22,874 bases of DNA from a virus (IMGVR_UViG_3300033156_001230:1-22874); one strand, 5' to 3'; shown: positions 13,708 through 21,389, counted from the stretch's first letter. Made by a program: numbers and translations. The notes: generated by a model not told the origin, from the letters alone.

Positions 13708-15582
13708 TCACGGCGTCAGGTCCTTGTCGTAGAGTTTGCTGCGGTCCACCAGCCGGTCGTTTTCCTTGAATTTGACGGTCGGCAGGTACTCGATCTTCAA
13801 CTGTTCGTCCCGGGCCAACGCCCGATCCAGCCCGTACTCCATGCGTGCCTCGACCGCGAACACCTTCCGCTCTCCGTCGGCGGCCAGGGTCGGCGCGGTG
13901 AAATCCTGATCGAAGCGGATCAGGTGCAGGTGGACTTCGCCGCGGCTGGTTTTCCAAGTCACCTGCGATTTGGGCTCGGGGAGTTCCGGCCAGGAGCCGA
14001 TCCGCTCGATCTCCCAGCGGATGGTCACCCGGGCCTGGGGGCCTTGGGCCAGTTCGACCCAATGGGTGGTCGGTGACAAGGAACCGGCCGCGGCGGATTG
14101 GTCGGCGGCGCCCTGGTAAGTGTACGGGACCTTGCCGCTCTTATCGACGCTGGTCTTGCCCAATGGCAGACCCACGCGCAACGTGTCCTCGTGGTAACGG
14201 GTCTCGGCGGCGGCGTGGGTGTAGAGGATTTTGCGGGCCTGCTCACTGATTTCGCCGGGCGAGACCTCGGGGAGCTCATCCACCTCGATGCCTTCGACGG
14301 TCGTGCCGCCGGTCCGCTCCTTTTCCTTTTCCTTTTGCGGTAATTGCTGCGGTAAGCCAGTCACCTGGTAGCCGTGGCGGTCACCGCAGGGGTCTTGCAG
14401 GTAGCAGGCCAGGGCCATGACGACCGCCGGCCGGCGGACATCGCCGTGGGAGTCGTAGCCCCAGACGGCCGGCATTGGACTCTTGTGCACCTCATACGGT
14501 GGCATGTCCTGCGCCCACGCGCGGGTGGAAAAATTCAGCGGCCGTCCAAATGTGTTCCGCAGCATCAAGAATCGCTGCTCTTCCACGTCGAAAGTCCGCT
14601 GTAGTCGCAGACGCATCTCGATGGTATTGCGATCGCCGATGTGGTCGATCATCGCGATCTGGTGGATTGCGCAGTCCTGGCTACGGAGCTGAAACTCCGA
14701 CCAGCCCATGCGGTCCAATACAATCTGGATCGCGCGAGTCATCATCATTTTCTTGGACGAATGCGGCGCGCCGTCCATGCGGATAGTGAAATCCGTAACC
14801 CAGTTGTAGCCGTTCTTGCTGACCTCGGTGTGCGTTACGTTCATCCGCGCCGCCGGTGAAGGCGCGGCCGTGTGCGTCTGCCGATCGACCACCTCGTAGT
14901 CGCAGTCCAGCCCATTGGCGGTGACGGCGAACTTCATCGAGTGGCGGCGGAATCCGTGTTCCAGCGGCGGGACGATCAGCGCCCGGGCGGTCTCGGCGTT
15001 GACCGTCGGATGGGAGAGGCGCAGCCGACCGGTGATTGTGCGAGTGGTGTAAAAACGCTCGTCAAGCGACTCCTGGATGCTCCAGCGGTTGGAGATCACC
15101 AAACCGCCACCGTGTTGCACCGCCAGGTCGGATGCGCAATCGGGCAGTACCGCCAGCTCGATTTCCCAGACGACGTGTACCGTGGCGCCGACGATCCGGT
15201 CGAATCGCAACAGCTTCGGTTTCGGACCGTTGTCGGCGTCGCGCGCGCCATCGCCGGCTGTTTCGTCGGCCGGTTCCACTTCCAATACGGTTACACCGCC
15301 GATGGCGATCTTGAACGATTTCCGCGGCGCGGTGAGCTTCTCCCGGATCTCGGTAAACAGCCACGACGCGCTGGTGATATTACCCCCGCGCTCCGGAGCG
15401 ATCCAGCAGATCGATCCCTCCAGATCGTCCCTCGACTCAGCGGCGTGCGCCACACCCGCGGCCGTGATCCGGTGGCGAGTGAACAACAGGTCGGTACCCG
15501 ATTGGTCGTACTGGACCTCCTGGTCCCAGGACCGGATCAGGCAGTTGTGAAAGCAAATCCCGTTGTAGGTGATTGTCGTCAT
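13708..15582 (-). CDS. Large phage tail/baseplate-like structural protein, 624 aa
   Basis: It starts by ATGA overlap with the upstream tape-measure-like gene. It is beta-rich, with repeated long strands (SFKIAIGGVTVLEVEP, then VVWEIELAVLP) that suggest several domains. A Lys/Glu linker (QKEKEKERTGG) at about residues 412-425 divides an N-terminal 410-residue part from a C-terminal part (VTWKTSRGEVHLHLIRFDQ). Directly downstream of the tape-measure position one expects distal tail or baseplate hub proteins. No motif allows a firmer name. Confidence 0.75.
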   Translation of the reverse strand: MTTITYNGICFHNCLIRSWDQEVQYDQSGTDLLFTRHRITAAGVAHAAESRDDLEGSICWIAPERGGNITSASWLFTEIREKLTAPRKSFKIAIGGVTVLEVEPADETAGDGARDADNGPKPKLLRFDRIVGATVHVVWEIELAVLPDCASDLAVQHGGGLVISNRWSIQESLDERFYTTRTITGRLRLSHPTVNAETARALIVPPLEHGFRRHSMKFAVTANGLDCDYEVVDRQTHTAAPSPAARMNVTHTEVSKNGYNWVTDFTIRMDGAPHSSKKMMMTRAIQIVLDRMGWSEFQLRSQDCAIHQIAMIDHIGDRNTIEMRLRLQRTFDVEEQRFLMLRNTFGRPLNFSTRAWAQDMPPYEVHKSPMPAVWGYDSHGDVRRPAVVMALACYLQDPCGDRHGYQVTGLPQQLPQKEKEKERTGGTTVEGIEVDELPEVSPGEISEQARKILYTHAAAETRYHEDTLRVGLPLGKTSVDKSGKVPYTYQGAADQSAAAGSLSPTTHWVELAQGPQARVTIRWEIERIGSWPELPEPKSQVTWKTSRGEVHLHLIRFDQDFTAPTLAADGERKVFAVEARMEYGLDRALARDEQLKIEYLPTVKFKENDRLVDRSKLYDKDLTP

Positions 15583-16424
15583 ATGTTGTTTGGCCGCTTA
15601 ACCCACGGCTCCTCATCTTTCTTGCGGACTTTGCTGGCCGCGCCTATTTTCCAACGGCCGAAAGCCATGTCATTCAAGAAATCGTCCAGCGCAGTGTCCT
15701 TTGGTGCTTCAGGTCCGCCGGGAATCCACTGATTAAGGAATCTCGCACCTTGAGTTAGCCAATTGGTCAACCACTCAGCGACGACATTCTTCAGATTCAG
15801 CCAAAATGCTCGAAGCTCGACCGTCTCTCGCGCCAGTGCCGCTTGGGACCGGAGAAGATTTCTTGCACTGTTCCGAGTCTCGCGCGCTACTTCCCGGTTT
15901 GCGAGCATTCGCGTGACCTCGAGCTGTGTGGCAGCCGCCACCGCTCCACCATATTCGGCAAGCCGCAGGTTGGTTGCGGTGACACTTTTTGCGAAGGCAT
16001 TGGCCGCCTTTGCTGCCATTGCGGCACCCACGGCGAAGCCGAGAACTCCTGCGACGATCGGATGACGCATTATCATGCGGCCGAGTCTCGCCACCATTCT
16101 TGCCGCTCTCCTTGGCGGCGTGATTGGCCGGCGACCCTTCTTTTTCTTGTCCGCTTCCGCCGCCGGCCACGGCCGCGGTCCCTCGCGGGGCACGGGCACG
16201 GCTGATTGCGAGATGGTCTGCTCGAGTTTGTGGAGCGCCTCGGTCAAGGTCTCCGCGGCCTCGGTGGATGGTGCCGTGGGAGTCAGCCCCGGGCCGGTCC
16301 TTTTGGCTAGCGGCTCATCGCGCTTCCCACTCTCTTGCGGCGGGCGGCGCATCACGTTGGAGGCCGTCGCTGCCGCCACCGAGGCCTGGACCCACTCGCT
16401 CATCATGTCGCTGAGTTGCGCCAT
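15579..16424 (-). CDS. Short tape-measure-like tail protein, 281 aa
   Basis: It lies directly after the frameshifted tail chaperone gene, the usual place of the tape measure protein. The N-terminal 100 residues are Pro/Ala/Thr-rich and flexible. Residues about 120-145 (HPIVAGVLGFAVGAAMAA) are hydrophobic. Residues 145-225 are long amphipathic helices (ANREVARETRNSARNLLRSQ), as in tape measures. At 281 residues it is far shorter than most; at about 1.5 angstroms per residue it would give a tail near 40 nm. It could instead be a minor tail protein. The start at 16424 lies in the second copy of a diverged 41-bp duplication. Confidence 0.65.
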   Translation of the reverse strand: MAQLSDMMSEWVQASVAAATASNVMRRPPQESGKRDEPLAKRTGPGLTPTAPSTEAAETLTEALHKLEQTISQSAVPVPREGPRPWPAAEADKKKKGRRPITPPRRAARMVARLGRMIMRHPIVAGVLGFAVGAAMAAKAANAFAKSVTATNLRLAEYGGAVAAATQLEVTRMLANREVARETRNSARNLLRSQAALARETVELRAFWLNLKNVVAEWLTNWLTQGARFLNQWIPGGPEAPKDTALDDFLNDMAFGRWKIGAASKVRKKDEEPWVKRPNNI

Positions 16425-16484
16425 GACCGGGACTTCTCCATCAAAACGTCGCCGATTCGTGCCATGACCGGGATGTCTCCATCA
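16403..16484. repeat. Diverged 41-bp tandem duplication across a stop/start junction
   Basis: The units 16444-16484 and 16403-16443 match at 32 of 41 positions by my alignment. Each carries GGAGA, TCCCGGTC and ATGGC. The copy at 16424 is the start of the tape-measure-like gene (MAQLSDMM); the other would read MARIGDVL. The stop of the frameshifted chaperone lies at the border. Confidence 0.8.
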
Positions 16485-17051
16485 TCGAGCGGGTCTGCTG
16501 GACTCGGGCCTTGTGCAGTTCGTAGGCCGCGCCGGCCGATTCCTCGTCAGTGGTGATCGCCTCCCAATACTCCCGCGGGATTTCCTCCGAAAGGGCCAAC
16601 CGCACCGCCAGAATCATCGGCCAGCTTCGCCTTCGCTGGATCCGCTGGGCGTGGAAGTAGAGTCCGGCCCAGAACTCGTACCGCCGGACTTCCCGGCCGG
16701 CGAGTCGCCAGAGGACCGCAGGACCGAGATCAGCAAAGGCATCGGCCCAGAATCGCGTTTTTTTTTGAGCCCTTCCAGGTAGGCCATGTACTGCGTGAAC
16801 AAATCCAGCAGGTCCCAGGTGGTCAGCCCGCGGCCGGTCTGCGGATCGAAAGGCTCGGCCTCGAAGGCCTCGGTCAGCCGCCGGCGGACCTGCGAGAGTC
16901 CCGGCTCCTGGCCCGCCTCGGCCTGGGCCACCATCTCGGGCCAATCCTCGTCGATCGCCAACCGGCTCCAGATCAGCAGCGGATCGGCCCAGCGAGTCCG
17001 CCGGCCGTCATAGTATTGCCAGATCAGTCGTTTGCGATTGCGGAAGAACAT
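16441..17051 (-). CDS. Tail assembly chaperone, -1 frameshift fusion product (203 aa)
   Basis: Reading starts at 17051 in frame 0 for 98 codons (MFFRNRKRLIWQYYDGRR to YLEGLKKK) and then shifts -1 within A9 into a second frame. That frame is open for 105 more codons (TRFWADAFADLG to SRSWHESATF). Both halves have well-formed protein character, and the second has no start of its own. A chaperone pair made by -1 frameshifting just before the tape measure gene is a hallmark of tailed phages (lambda G and GT). Here the order tail tube, chaperone, tape measure fits. The C-terminal half has aromatic helices (YEFWAGLYFHAQRIQRRR). Confidence 0.72.
16614..17051 (-). CDS. Tail assembly chaperone, frame-0 product (145 aa)
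   Basis: This is the unshifted product. After the A9 run it continues for 47 residues of low-complexity Ser/Gly/Pro (SAGDS-type composition) to a stop at 16614. I chose ATG 17051; ATG 17084 is in frame but would add MNHPLTTHHYP, which is encoded by the heptamer array. The first 95 residues contain WADPLLIWSRLAIDEDWPEM and a helical RRRLTEAFEAEPFDP, shared with the fusion. No ribosome site is visible at either start. Confidence 0.65.
   Translation of the reverse strand: MFFRNRKRLIWQYYDGRRTRWADPLLIWSRLAIDEDWPEMVAQAEAGQEPGLSQVRRRLTEAFEAEPFDPQTGRGLTTWDLLDLFTQYMAYLEGLKKKRDSGPMPLLISVLRSSGDSPAGKSGGTSSGPDSTSTPSGSSEGEAGR
16758..16766 (-). other. Slippery A9 run for -1 frameshifting
   Basis: Nine A residues on the coding strand cover codons AAA AAA AAA (Lys 96-98) of the chaperone. 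A slip of one base back gives ACG CGA in the downstream open frame. Transcript slippage by RNA polymerase on A9 would have the same effect. Confidence 0.7.
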
Positions 17052-17090
17052 GGGGTAGTGGTGAGTGGTGAGTGGGTGATTCATTCATCG
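17052..17090. repeat. Composite heptamer array (GAATGAA and CACTCAC types)
   Basis: In coding direction GATGAATGAATCACC follows the tail tube stop, then CACTCACC units and ACTACCCC abut the ATG at 17051. Confidence 0.9.
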
Positions 17091-17600
17091 TTACTCGGGA
17101 ACCTCGTCGTTGTACAATATCCCGTTCTTCGCGTGGGCCTCGAAGACCGCCAACAGCCGGGTGAAGCGGCTGCCTTTGTTCACCTCGATCGCTTCCCGCA
17201 AGAAGGCCCGCGGAAAATTCCAGGGGGTGGGAACGCCGTTCTCTTCTACCGCCGACCTGATCAGCAACCGGAAGGACTTCTCGTATTGCGCGGAATCGCT
17301 GAATATGAAGGTGCCCGGGGTGCCCACCTGGCCGGCCGTCAGGCCGTTGAGCCGCTGCAACTTGTCGGCCACCGTGAGATCGTACTTGGTCAGTTCCAGG
17401 CGGATCACCGCGATCTCGCCCAGGTACTGGACGTTGGCCGGCGGGCCGGCCTCGCCGCCCATGTCGTCGCTGGGCACGTCCAAGAAACGCGACTCCAGGC
17501 GGATCTCCACCCCGTCGCGAGTGTAACCGAGCAATTCCACCTCAGTGCTATCCCCTACGTACACCTGGGCTGCACCGAAGACATGAGTTTGTATCGCCAT
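17091..17600 (-). CDS. Major tail tube protein, 169 aa
   Basis: MAIQTHVFGAAQVYVG opens a beta-rich protein of the usual tail tube size. GYTRDGVEIRLESRFLDVP, then VQYLGEIAVIRLEL and FSDSAQYEKSFRLLI, give the alternating strands expected for the tube fold. It stands directly upstream of the chaperone and tape-measure-like genes and has a strong AAAGGAG site, in keeping with high expression of a major virion protein. The heptamer array upstream stops short of this site. Assignment rests on position, size and strand pattern. Confidence 0.72.
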   Translation of the reverse strand: MAIQTHVFGAAQVYVGDSTEVELLGYTRDGVEIRLESRFLDVPSDDMGGEAGPPANVQYLGEIAVIRLELTKYDLTVADKLQRLNGLTAGQVGTPGTFIFSDSAQYEKSFRLLIRSAVEENGVPTPWNFPRAFLREAIEVNKGSRFTRLLAVFEAHAKNGILYNDEVPE

Positions 17601-17613
17601 CGCGATCTCCTTT

Positions 17614-17670
17614 ACTCACCACTCCCCACTCACCACTCCCCACTCTCCACTCCCCACTCCCCACTCCCCA
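17614..17670. repeat. Heptamer array (GTGGGGA/GTGGTGA in coding direction)
   Basis: About eight period-7 units lie between the stop of the connector gene and the ribosome site of the tail tube gene. The TGA stop of the connector gene lies at its edge. Confidence 0.93.
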
Positions 17671-17671
17671 G

Positions 17672-18175
17672 TCACCTCCCCAACGGCAATCGTCCGCCGC
17701 GTTGCGGATAGTAGCGCCGCATCCGGTCGGGCAATAGGTTCAGTCGTTGGTAATCGACCGCCCGCGGGCCGTCGATCGTCGGCAACCCGGCGTCGCGCTG
17801 ATCGTCGAGCCCGAAGAGCCGCTCGCCGTTGCGAAGCCGGTCGAGATACTCTTCGCACCGCTTGCGGACCGCCTCGACCTGCTCGTGTCCGTATTTCTCC
17901 AGCCGGGCCGACATCAGCCGGACCATGGCCAGCTCGCAGGTCAGATCGACAAGCAGGGCCAGGCTGTTGCCCGTCAGGGCGGCCAGGTCCTCGGGCGTGT
18001 AGATCCCGCCCACCTGCACGGCCGCGTCGACGTAGCCGCTGGCCGCGTCCAACGCGGCGGCCACGCGGGGGTTGCCGATCGCCACATCGCCCGGCTCGCC
18101 CGTGTCGCTGGCCAGGTCCTTCAACACCCGCTCGTCGTAACGAGCCACCAGGTCGCTCGGATTCGCGTAGGCCAT
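17672..18175 (-). CDS. Head-tail connector protein (Mu gp36 / DUF1320-like), 167 aa
   Basis: MAYANPSDLVARYDERVLKD closely follows the Y-tP-DLi-RyGe-el pattern of Mu gp36-like head-tail joining proteins. It is followed by AALDAASGYVDAAVQ (helix with a YVDA phrase) and DLTCELAMVRLM, a helix typical of this family. The family links the portal to the tail. The C-terminus has RAVDYQRLNLLPDRMRRYYP. It is placed between capsid and tail tube genes, as expected. The start has no ribosome site because an array of CCACTAA units runs to the ATG. Confidence 0.78.
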   Translation of the reverse strand: MAYANPSDLVARYDERVLKDLASDTGEPGDVAIGNPRVAAALDAASGYVDAAVQVGGIYTPEDLAALTGNSLALLVDLTCELAMVRLMSARLEKYGHEQVEAVRKRCEEYLDRLRNGERLFGLDDQRDAGLPTIDGPRAVDYQRLNLLPDRMRRYYPQRGGRLPLGR

Positions 18176-18299
18176 GGGATTAGTGGTTAGTGGTTAGTGG
18201 TTAGTGCTTAGTGGGGAGTGAGTAGTGAAGAGTGAACGGTGAAGAGTAGTCCCACTATCCACTATCCACTATCCACTATCCACTATTCACTATCCACTG
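18176..18299. repeat. Inverted pair of heptamer arrays between capsid and connector genes
   Basis: In coding direction about seven GTGGATA-type units follow the capsid gene stop. A mixed middle and then CACTAAC units precede the connector ATG. The two arms are complementary enough to form a long RNA hairpin. Confidence 0.93.
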
Positions 18300-19349
18300 T
18301 CATTGGCACTTGATGAACCGGACGGTCGCGGCCGGGGCGACCAGCTTGGCGCAGAGGTTCTCCACCACGCGGCCCTTCACGCGGCGGTTATCCTCGTCGC
18401 GCCGCGTCTCCACGGTCATCTCCTCGTAGGCGAAGACCACCACCGAGGAGAAATTGGGCACGCCGGCCACGCCCAGCAGGCCGCCCACCCGCGAAAGCAT
18501 GTAGGCACCGGTCGTGGTGCTTGTCCCGCTGGGAAGGATCTGGCTGACGCTCTTGGTCGCTCCCTTCTTCGTGGTCACCTTCCGCGTGGGCTCGACCACC
18601 AGCGGGAAGCCGAAGAGCCGATCGGGCAGCCCGTACATCACGTTTCGCCCGGGCAGTTCGCCGCGGATCTGGGCCAGGGCCTCGGGCGAACCCTTGATGT
18701 AATCGACCAGTTCCTGGCTGACCGAAATGGCCTTGGCCAGGTTGGAGTTGATCACCAGCATCAGGTCCTTGGCCGGATCGACCGCAGCCAGCGTATCGTC
18801 CAAGATCACCTCGGCCGCCTGTTCCAGCGACTTCTGGATGGTCTTCTTGGTGGTGGTCGATCCGGACCACTTGTCCGAGTCGATGGAGTTGACATCGATC
18901 ACGTGGTTGCTGTCCAGGCTGGCGCCTTCCAGCGCGGTGATGACCAACTGCGTGCGGGCGGTCATCGCCTGGCGGGCCTTGATCGAGGCGTGCTGGGCCA
19001 CGATGTCCCAGGTGGCGTTCTCCACAGTGATGTCGCCCAGCATGAAGCTGTAGGCGTAGCGAAAACACTCGAAGGGCTTGAACTCGAAGGACTCGATCCC
19101 CTCGACGCCCTCGGGTGCCGGCTGACCGTCAGGCCAGACGAAATTCTTCAGGTCCGAATCGACGATCCGGCCCGCCTCCTCGCTGGTCATCTCCAGGTAG
19201 TAGCCGGCCGTCTTGGGCACCTTCACCACCTGGGCGTAGCGGTTGACCGCAAAATCCTTGATGTTTCGCGCGAAGTCCACGGTCAGCTTGCCGCTGGCCT
19301 CGTGGCTGCGGACGAACACGTTTTGGCTGGATGGGTAAACGGCAGGCAT
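18300..19349 (-). CDS. Major capsid protein, probably HK97 fold, 349 aa
   Basis: This 349-residue protein follows the protease/scaffold and decoration genes and precedes the connector, the position of the major capsid protein. It has an N-terminal arm, FKPFECFRYAYSFMLGD and then helical ASIKARQAMTARTQLVI (the spine-helix region), and DLMLVINSNLAKAIS with LFGFPLVVEP, phrases typical of HK97-like shells. The C-terminal VVVFAYEEMTVETRRDEDN fits the P-domain strands. A near-perfect GGAGGAT ribosome site precedes the ATG, suiting the most abundant virion protein. The fold is inferred, not shown. Confidence 0.85.
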   Translation of the reverse strand: MPAVYPSSQNVFVRSHEASGKLTVDFARNIKDFAVNRYAQVVKVPKTAGYYLEMTSEEAGRIVDSDLKNFVWPDGQPAPEGVEGIESFEFKPFECFRYAYSFMLGDITVENATWDIVAQHASIKARQAMTARTQLVITALEGASLDSNHVIDVNSIDSDKWSGSTTTKKTIQKSLEQAAEVILDDTLAAVDPAKDLMLVINSNLAKAISVSQELVDYIKGSPEALAQIRGELPGRNVMYGLPDRLFGFPLVVEPTRKVTTKKGATKSVSQILPSGTSTTTGAYMLSRVGGLLGVAGVPNFSSVVVFAYEEMTVETRRDEDNRRVKGRVVENLCAKLVAPAATVRFIKCQ

Positions 19350-19370
19350 TGGTTATCCTCCATGATTGAT

Positions 19371-19387
19371 TTCAGTGTTCAGTGTTC
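19371..19387. repeat. Short heptamer run TTCAGTG (2.4 units)
   Basis: Two and a half TTCAGTG units lie upstream of the capsid gene ribosome site. This is a further period-7 sequence with a different unit from its neighbours. Confidence 0.7.
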
Positions 19388-19411
19388 GGATTGGTGGGCG
19401 TTTCCACCCTG

Positions 19412-19834
19412 CTACGAGCTGCTCAGCACGGGCCAGGCCACGCCGAAGCGGACCTGCACCATGATCTTTTCGTCCTGGCCGCCGTTTTGCAGGGCGATCG
19501 CGCCGAAGTGGGCGTTGCCCGTCCAATCGACGGATACCCCCTTGCCGCCGGTGCCGGCGGTGAGCAGATCGCCGGCGCTGACCGCCTCGCCGAGTTGCAA
19601 CAGGCACACGTCCCCGTCGGTGAAGACGTGGACCGGCTGGCCGGAGACAGCCGCCTTGGGATCGCCACTGACAAGATCGCTCAGCGGCGGCTGGTTGCTG
19701 CCCTCCTGGGAGACGCCCATCAGGGGGTTGGCCTCATCGGTGGCCTGTTCCACCATAAAATTGCCGGTGAGGCAAACGAACCGACAGGGATAGATATCCC
19801 CGTTGGCCACGAGTTGAGGGACTACGTTGGGCAT
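19412..19834 (-). CDS. Capsid decoration protein (DUF2190-like), 140 aa
   Basis: It is a small beta-rich protein between scaffold and capsid genes. It shows the pattern of DUF2190-type decoration proteins: a DVCLLQLGEAVSAGDLLTAG stretch, then GVSVDWTGNAHFGAIAL and a closing VQVRFGVAWPVL. Such proteins bind the outside of the shell and stabilise it. It has a clear AAAGGAG site and compact spacing to the protease/scaffold gene (16 bp). Confidence 0.72.
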   Translation of the reverse strand: MPNVVPQLVANGDIYPCRFVCLTGNFMVEQATDEANPLMGVSQEGSNQPPLSDLVSGDPKAAVSGQPVHVFTDGDVCLLQLGEAVSAGDLLTAGTGGKGVSVDWTGNAHFGAIALQNGGQDEKIMVQVRFGVAWPVLSSS

Positions 19835-19850
19835 GGGAAACTCCTTTGAG

Positions 19851-20561
19851 TTAGTGGTTATCCCCTCCGTTCTTCAGCCGCTGGAGTTCGGCCTCATAAT
19901 CGACCGACTCGCCGTTGAGCGCCTTCCGCTCGCAGACGGCCAACGCCCGGTCGGCCAACTCCCGTTGGTACTTTTCGCGATCGAGTTCCACCGGGGCGTG
20001 CACGGCGGCCGGCAGACCCCGATCCAGGGGCAGCCGCTGGTAGTTCTCGCGGATCACCGTTAGGTGGTCGTCGAACTGCTCGGGCGTCATCCGCTCGGCC
20101 GCGCACCGCTTGGTCTCCTTTTCCAGGTCGAAGGCGTACTGGTTCCGCAGGTCGGCGAGCCTGCTGTAGCGCTCGGCGTTGATGCGGTGGTTCCGCTCGG
20201 TCCGGAGTTCCGCCTGGAGCCGCTCGAAATCGCCTTGCAGCCGGCTGTAGCGCTCGACCATCTCGGACTCGCTCTTTTGGTGCTTCTCGCGGGCGGCCGC
20301 GGCGGCGAACATTTTCCGTTGCTCCTCGGTCAGCGGCTTGCCGTCCACCTCGCCATCCTCCAGGATTTGCCGGGCCTTGCCCGGATCGATCTTGTCGGAC
20401 GGCTGCTGGTAAGGTTCGGGTTCCGGCTCCGTCGGCTCCGTGGCGCCGTTCTTGTCGTCGGCGTCGGATGGGGTGGCCATCCGCTCCTTGATCCACTGGA
20501 GCCAATCTAGCCCGTCCAGCGCCTCGATCAACTGCTGGATGTCCTCTTGCGATAGTGCCAT
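19851..20561 (-). CDS. Nested scaffold protein, internal start, 236 aa
   Basis: ATG at codon 200 of the protease gene (MALSQEDIQQLIEALDGLDW) is preceded by AAAGGAAG six bases upstream, much stronger than the site of the full gene. The product is an acidic, helical, Glu/Gln/Arg-rich scaffold that would be made in excess over the protease. Mu I/Z and lambda C/Nu3 use the same nested design, with the scaffold sharing the protease C-terminus. Confidence 0.65.
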   Translation of the reverse strand: MALSQEDIQQLIEALDGLDWLQWIKERMATPSDADDKNGATEPTEPEPEPYQQPSDKIDPGKARQILEDGEVDGKPLTEEQRKMFAAAAAREKHQKSESEMVERYSRLQGDFERLQAELRTERNHRINAERYSRLADLRNQYAFDLEKETKRCAAERMTPEQFDDHLTVIRENYQRLPLDRGLPAAVHAPVELDREKYQRELADRALAVCERKALNGESVDYEAELQRLKNGGDNH

Positions 20562-21158
20562 GGCATCTTCCTTTCGGTTTCTGATTGGTTTCGAGTCGGT
20601 TTCCTCGGGAACGAACACACTGGCGGCGGCCGGATGCGCAGCCGCGTATTTTTCGATGACCTGCCCGTCGCGCCGGGCGGAGTAGAGCAGACTCAGGCCC
20701 ATGTCCAGCCGTGGCGGTTCGGCGCCCAGCAGGGCGATCGGGTCGATCACCATGCGGTCGTAGCTCTTCTCCAGCCACAGTTCCGGGCTGCGGCGCGGGT
20801 ACTTCTTGACCCGCTCGATGTCCTCGCGGTAGATGTGCAGGTCGGCCAGGACCGCGTATTTCTCTCCCACCTTGCCGAGGCGGAAAGGGCCGGCGAAACC
20901 GACCAGCGGCGGGTCGCCCTTCTGCTCGCCGGGTCTGGGCGTATGGCCCAAGGTGACCGCCGCGTAGTCGCCCGTGGAGTCGATCCGCTGGTTGCACCGC
21001 CGGGCGATCGCCGCCAATTCCTCCCGGCCGAAGCGAAGCCGGCGACCGTCGCGGGCCGTGGTCTGGTGTTCCACCAGCACCGGCACATCGGCGATGGTGA
21101 CGAACCGATCGGCCGGAAAAGGGTCGCCCTGGCGGGATGTCTGGACGGCAGTAACCAT
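19851..21158 (-). CDS. Capsid maturation protease with C-terminal scaffold (Mu I-like), 435 aa
   Basis: The N-terminal 180 residues resemble Mu-type prophage I proteins: VTLGHTP (H72), LVGFAGPFRLG, then HIYREDIERVKKYPRRSPEL, where the conserved R-SPE phrase (S124) lies in the protease core. The C-terminal 235 residues are acidic and then heptad-rich (RLQGDFERLQAELRTERNHR), as in scaffold proteins. An internal ATG with its own ribosome site begins the scaffold alone. The start at 21158 follows an ACAAATC/ATAAATC heptamer array with no ribosome site. It would process capsid and scaffold during head assembly. Confidence 0.78.
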   Translation of the reverse strand: MVTAVQTSRQGDPFPADRFVTIADVPVLVEHQTTARDGRRLRFGREELAAIARRCNQRIDSTGDYAAVTLGHTPRPGEQKGDPPLVGFAGPFRLGKVGEKYAVLADLHIYREDIERVKKYPRRSPELWLEKSYDRMVIDPIALLGAEPPRLDMGLSLLYSARRDGQVIEKYAAAHPAAASVFVPEETDSKPIRNRKEDAMALSQEDIQQLIEALDGLDWLQWIKERMATPSDADDKNGATEPTEPEPEPYQQPSDKIDPGKARQILEDGEVDGKPLTEEQRKMFAAAAAREKHQKSESEMVERYSRLQGDFERLQAELRTERNHRINAERYSRLADLRNQYAFDLEKETKRCAAERMTPEQFDDHLTVIRENYQRLPLDRGLPAAVHAPVELDREKYQRELADRALAVCERKALNGESVDYEAELQRLKNGGDNH

Positions 21159-21162
21159 GTTG

Positions 21163-21201
21163 GATTTATGATTTGTGATTTATGATTTGTGATTTGTGAT
21201 T
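21163..21201. repeat. Heptamer array, ACAAATC/ATAAATC type
   Basis: In coding direction five period-7 units of CACAAAT/CATAAAT type run from the end of the small membrane gene to four bases before the ATG of the protease gene. They encode the last residues (NHKSQIINHKS) of the small protein. Confidence 0.92.
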
Positions 21202-21375
21202 GAGCGACTGCTGGAGCAGCTCCACACGTCGCAGCCGCTGTTCGTACTCGTCGAGCTTCTCGGTCAGCTTGGAAACCATCTTCTCCAGCATCGACAGCTT
21301 GGCCCACATGATCCCGGCAACCATTGCCAACCCGGTGACGTGAATTGCGATCGTGACGATGGCTTCCGTCGGCAT
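21166..21375 (-). CDS. Small membrane protein with coiled coil (holin/spanin-like candidate), 69 aa
   Basis: Residues 4-24 (AIVTIAIHVTGLAMVAGIMW) form one membrane segment. They are followed by a heptad-rich helix (LSMLEKMVSKLTEKLDEYEQ). This simple build is seen in small phage lysis or membrane proteins. AGGA lies 8 nt before the ATG. The last 11 residues are read from a heptamer array, so the original protein probably ended near LLQQS. It lies between the secreted protease and the capsid protease genes. The role is unproven. Confidence 0.7.
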   Translation of the reverse strand: MPTEAIVTIAIHVTGLAMVAGIMWAKLSMLEKMVSKLTEKLDEYEQRLRRVELLQQSLNHKSQIINHKS

Positions 21376-21389
21376 GGTTCGATCCTAAA

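Noticed and set aside
12551-14062. 503-residue minus-strand ORF bridging two tail genes
   Set aside because: It is an out-of-frame reading of the 545-aa and 624-aa genes, Arg/Gly/Pro-rich, and it reads through a heptamer array that is open in all frames on this strand.
18303-19793. 496-residue plus-strand ORF
   Set aside because: It is antisense to the major capsid and decoration genes, His/Gly/Leu-rich, with no domain pattern or ribosome site.
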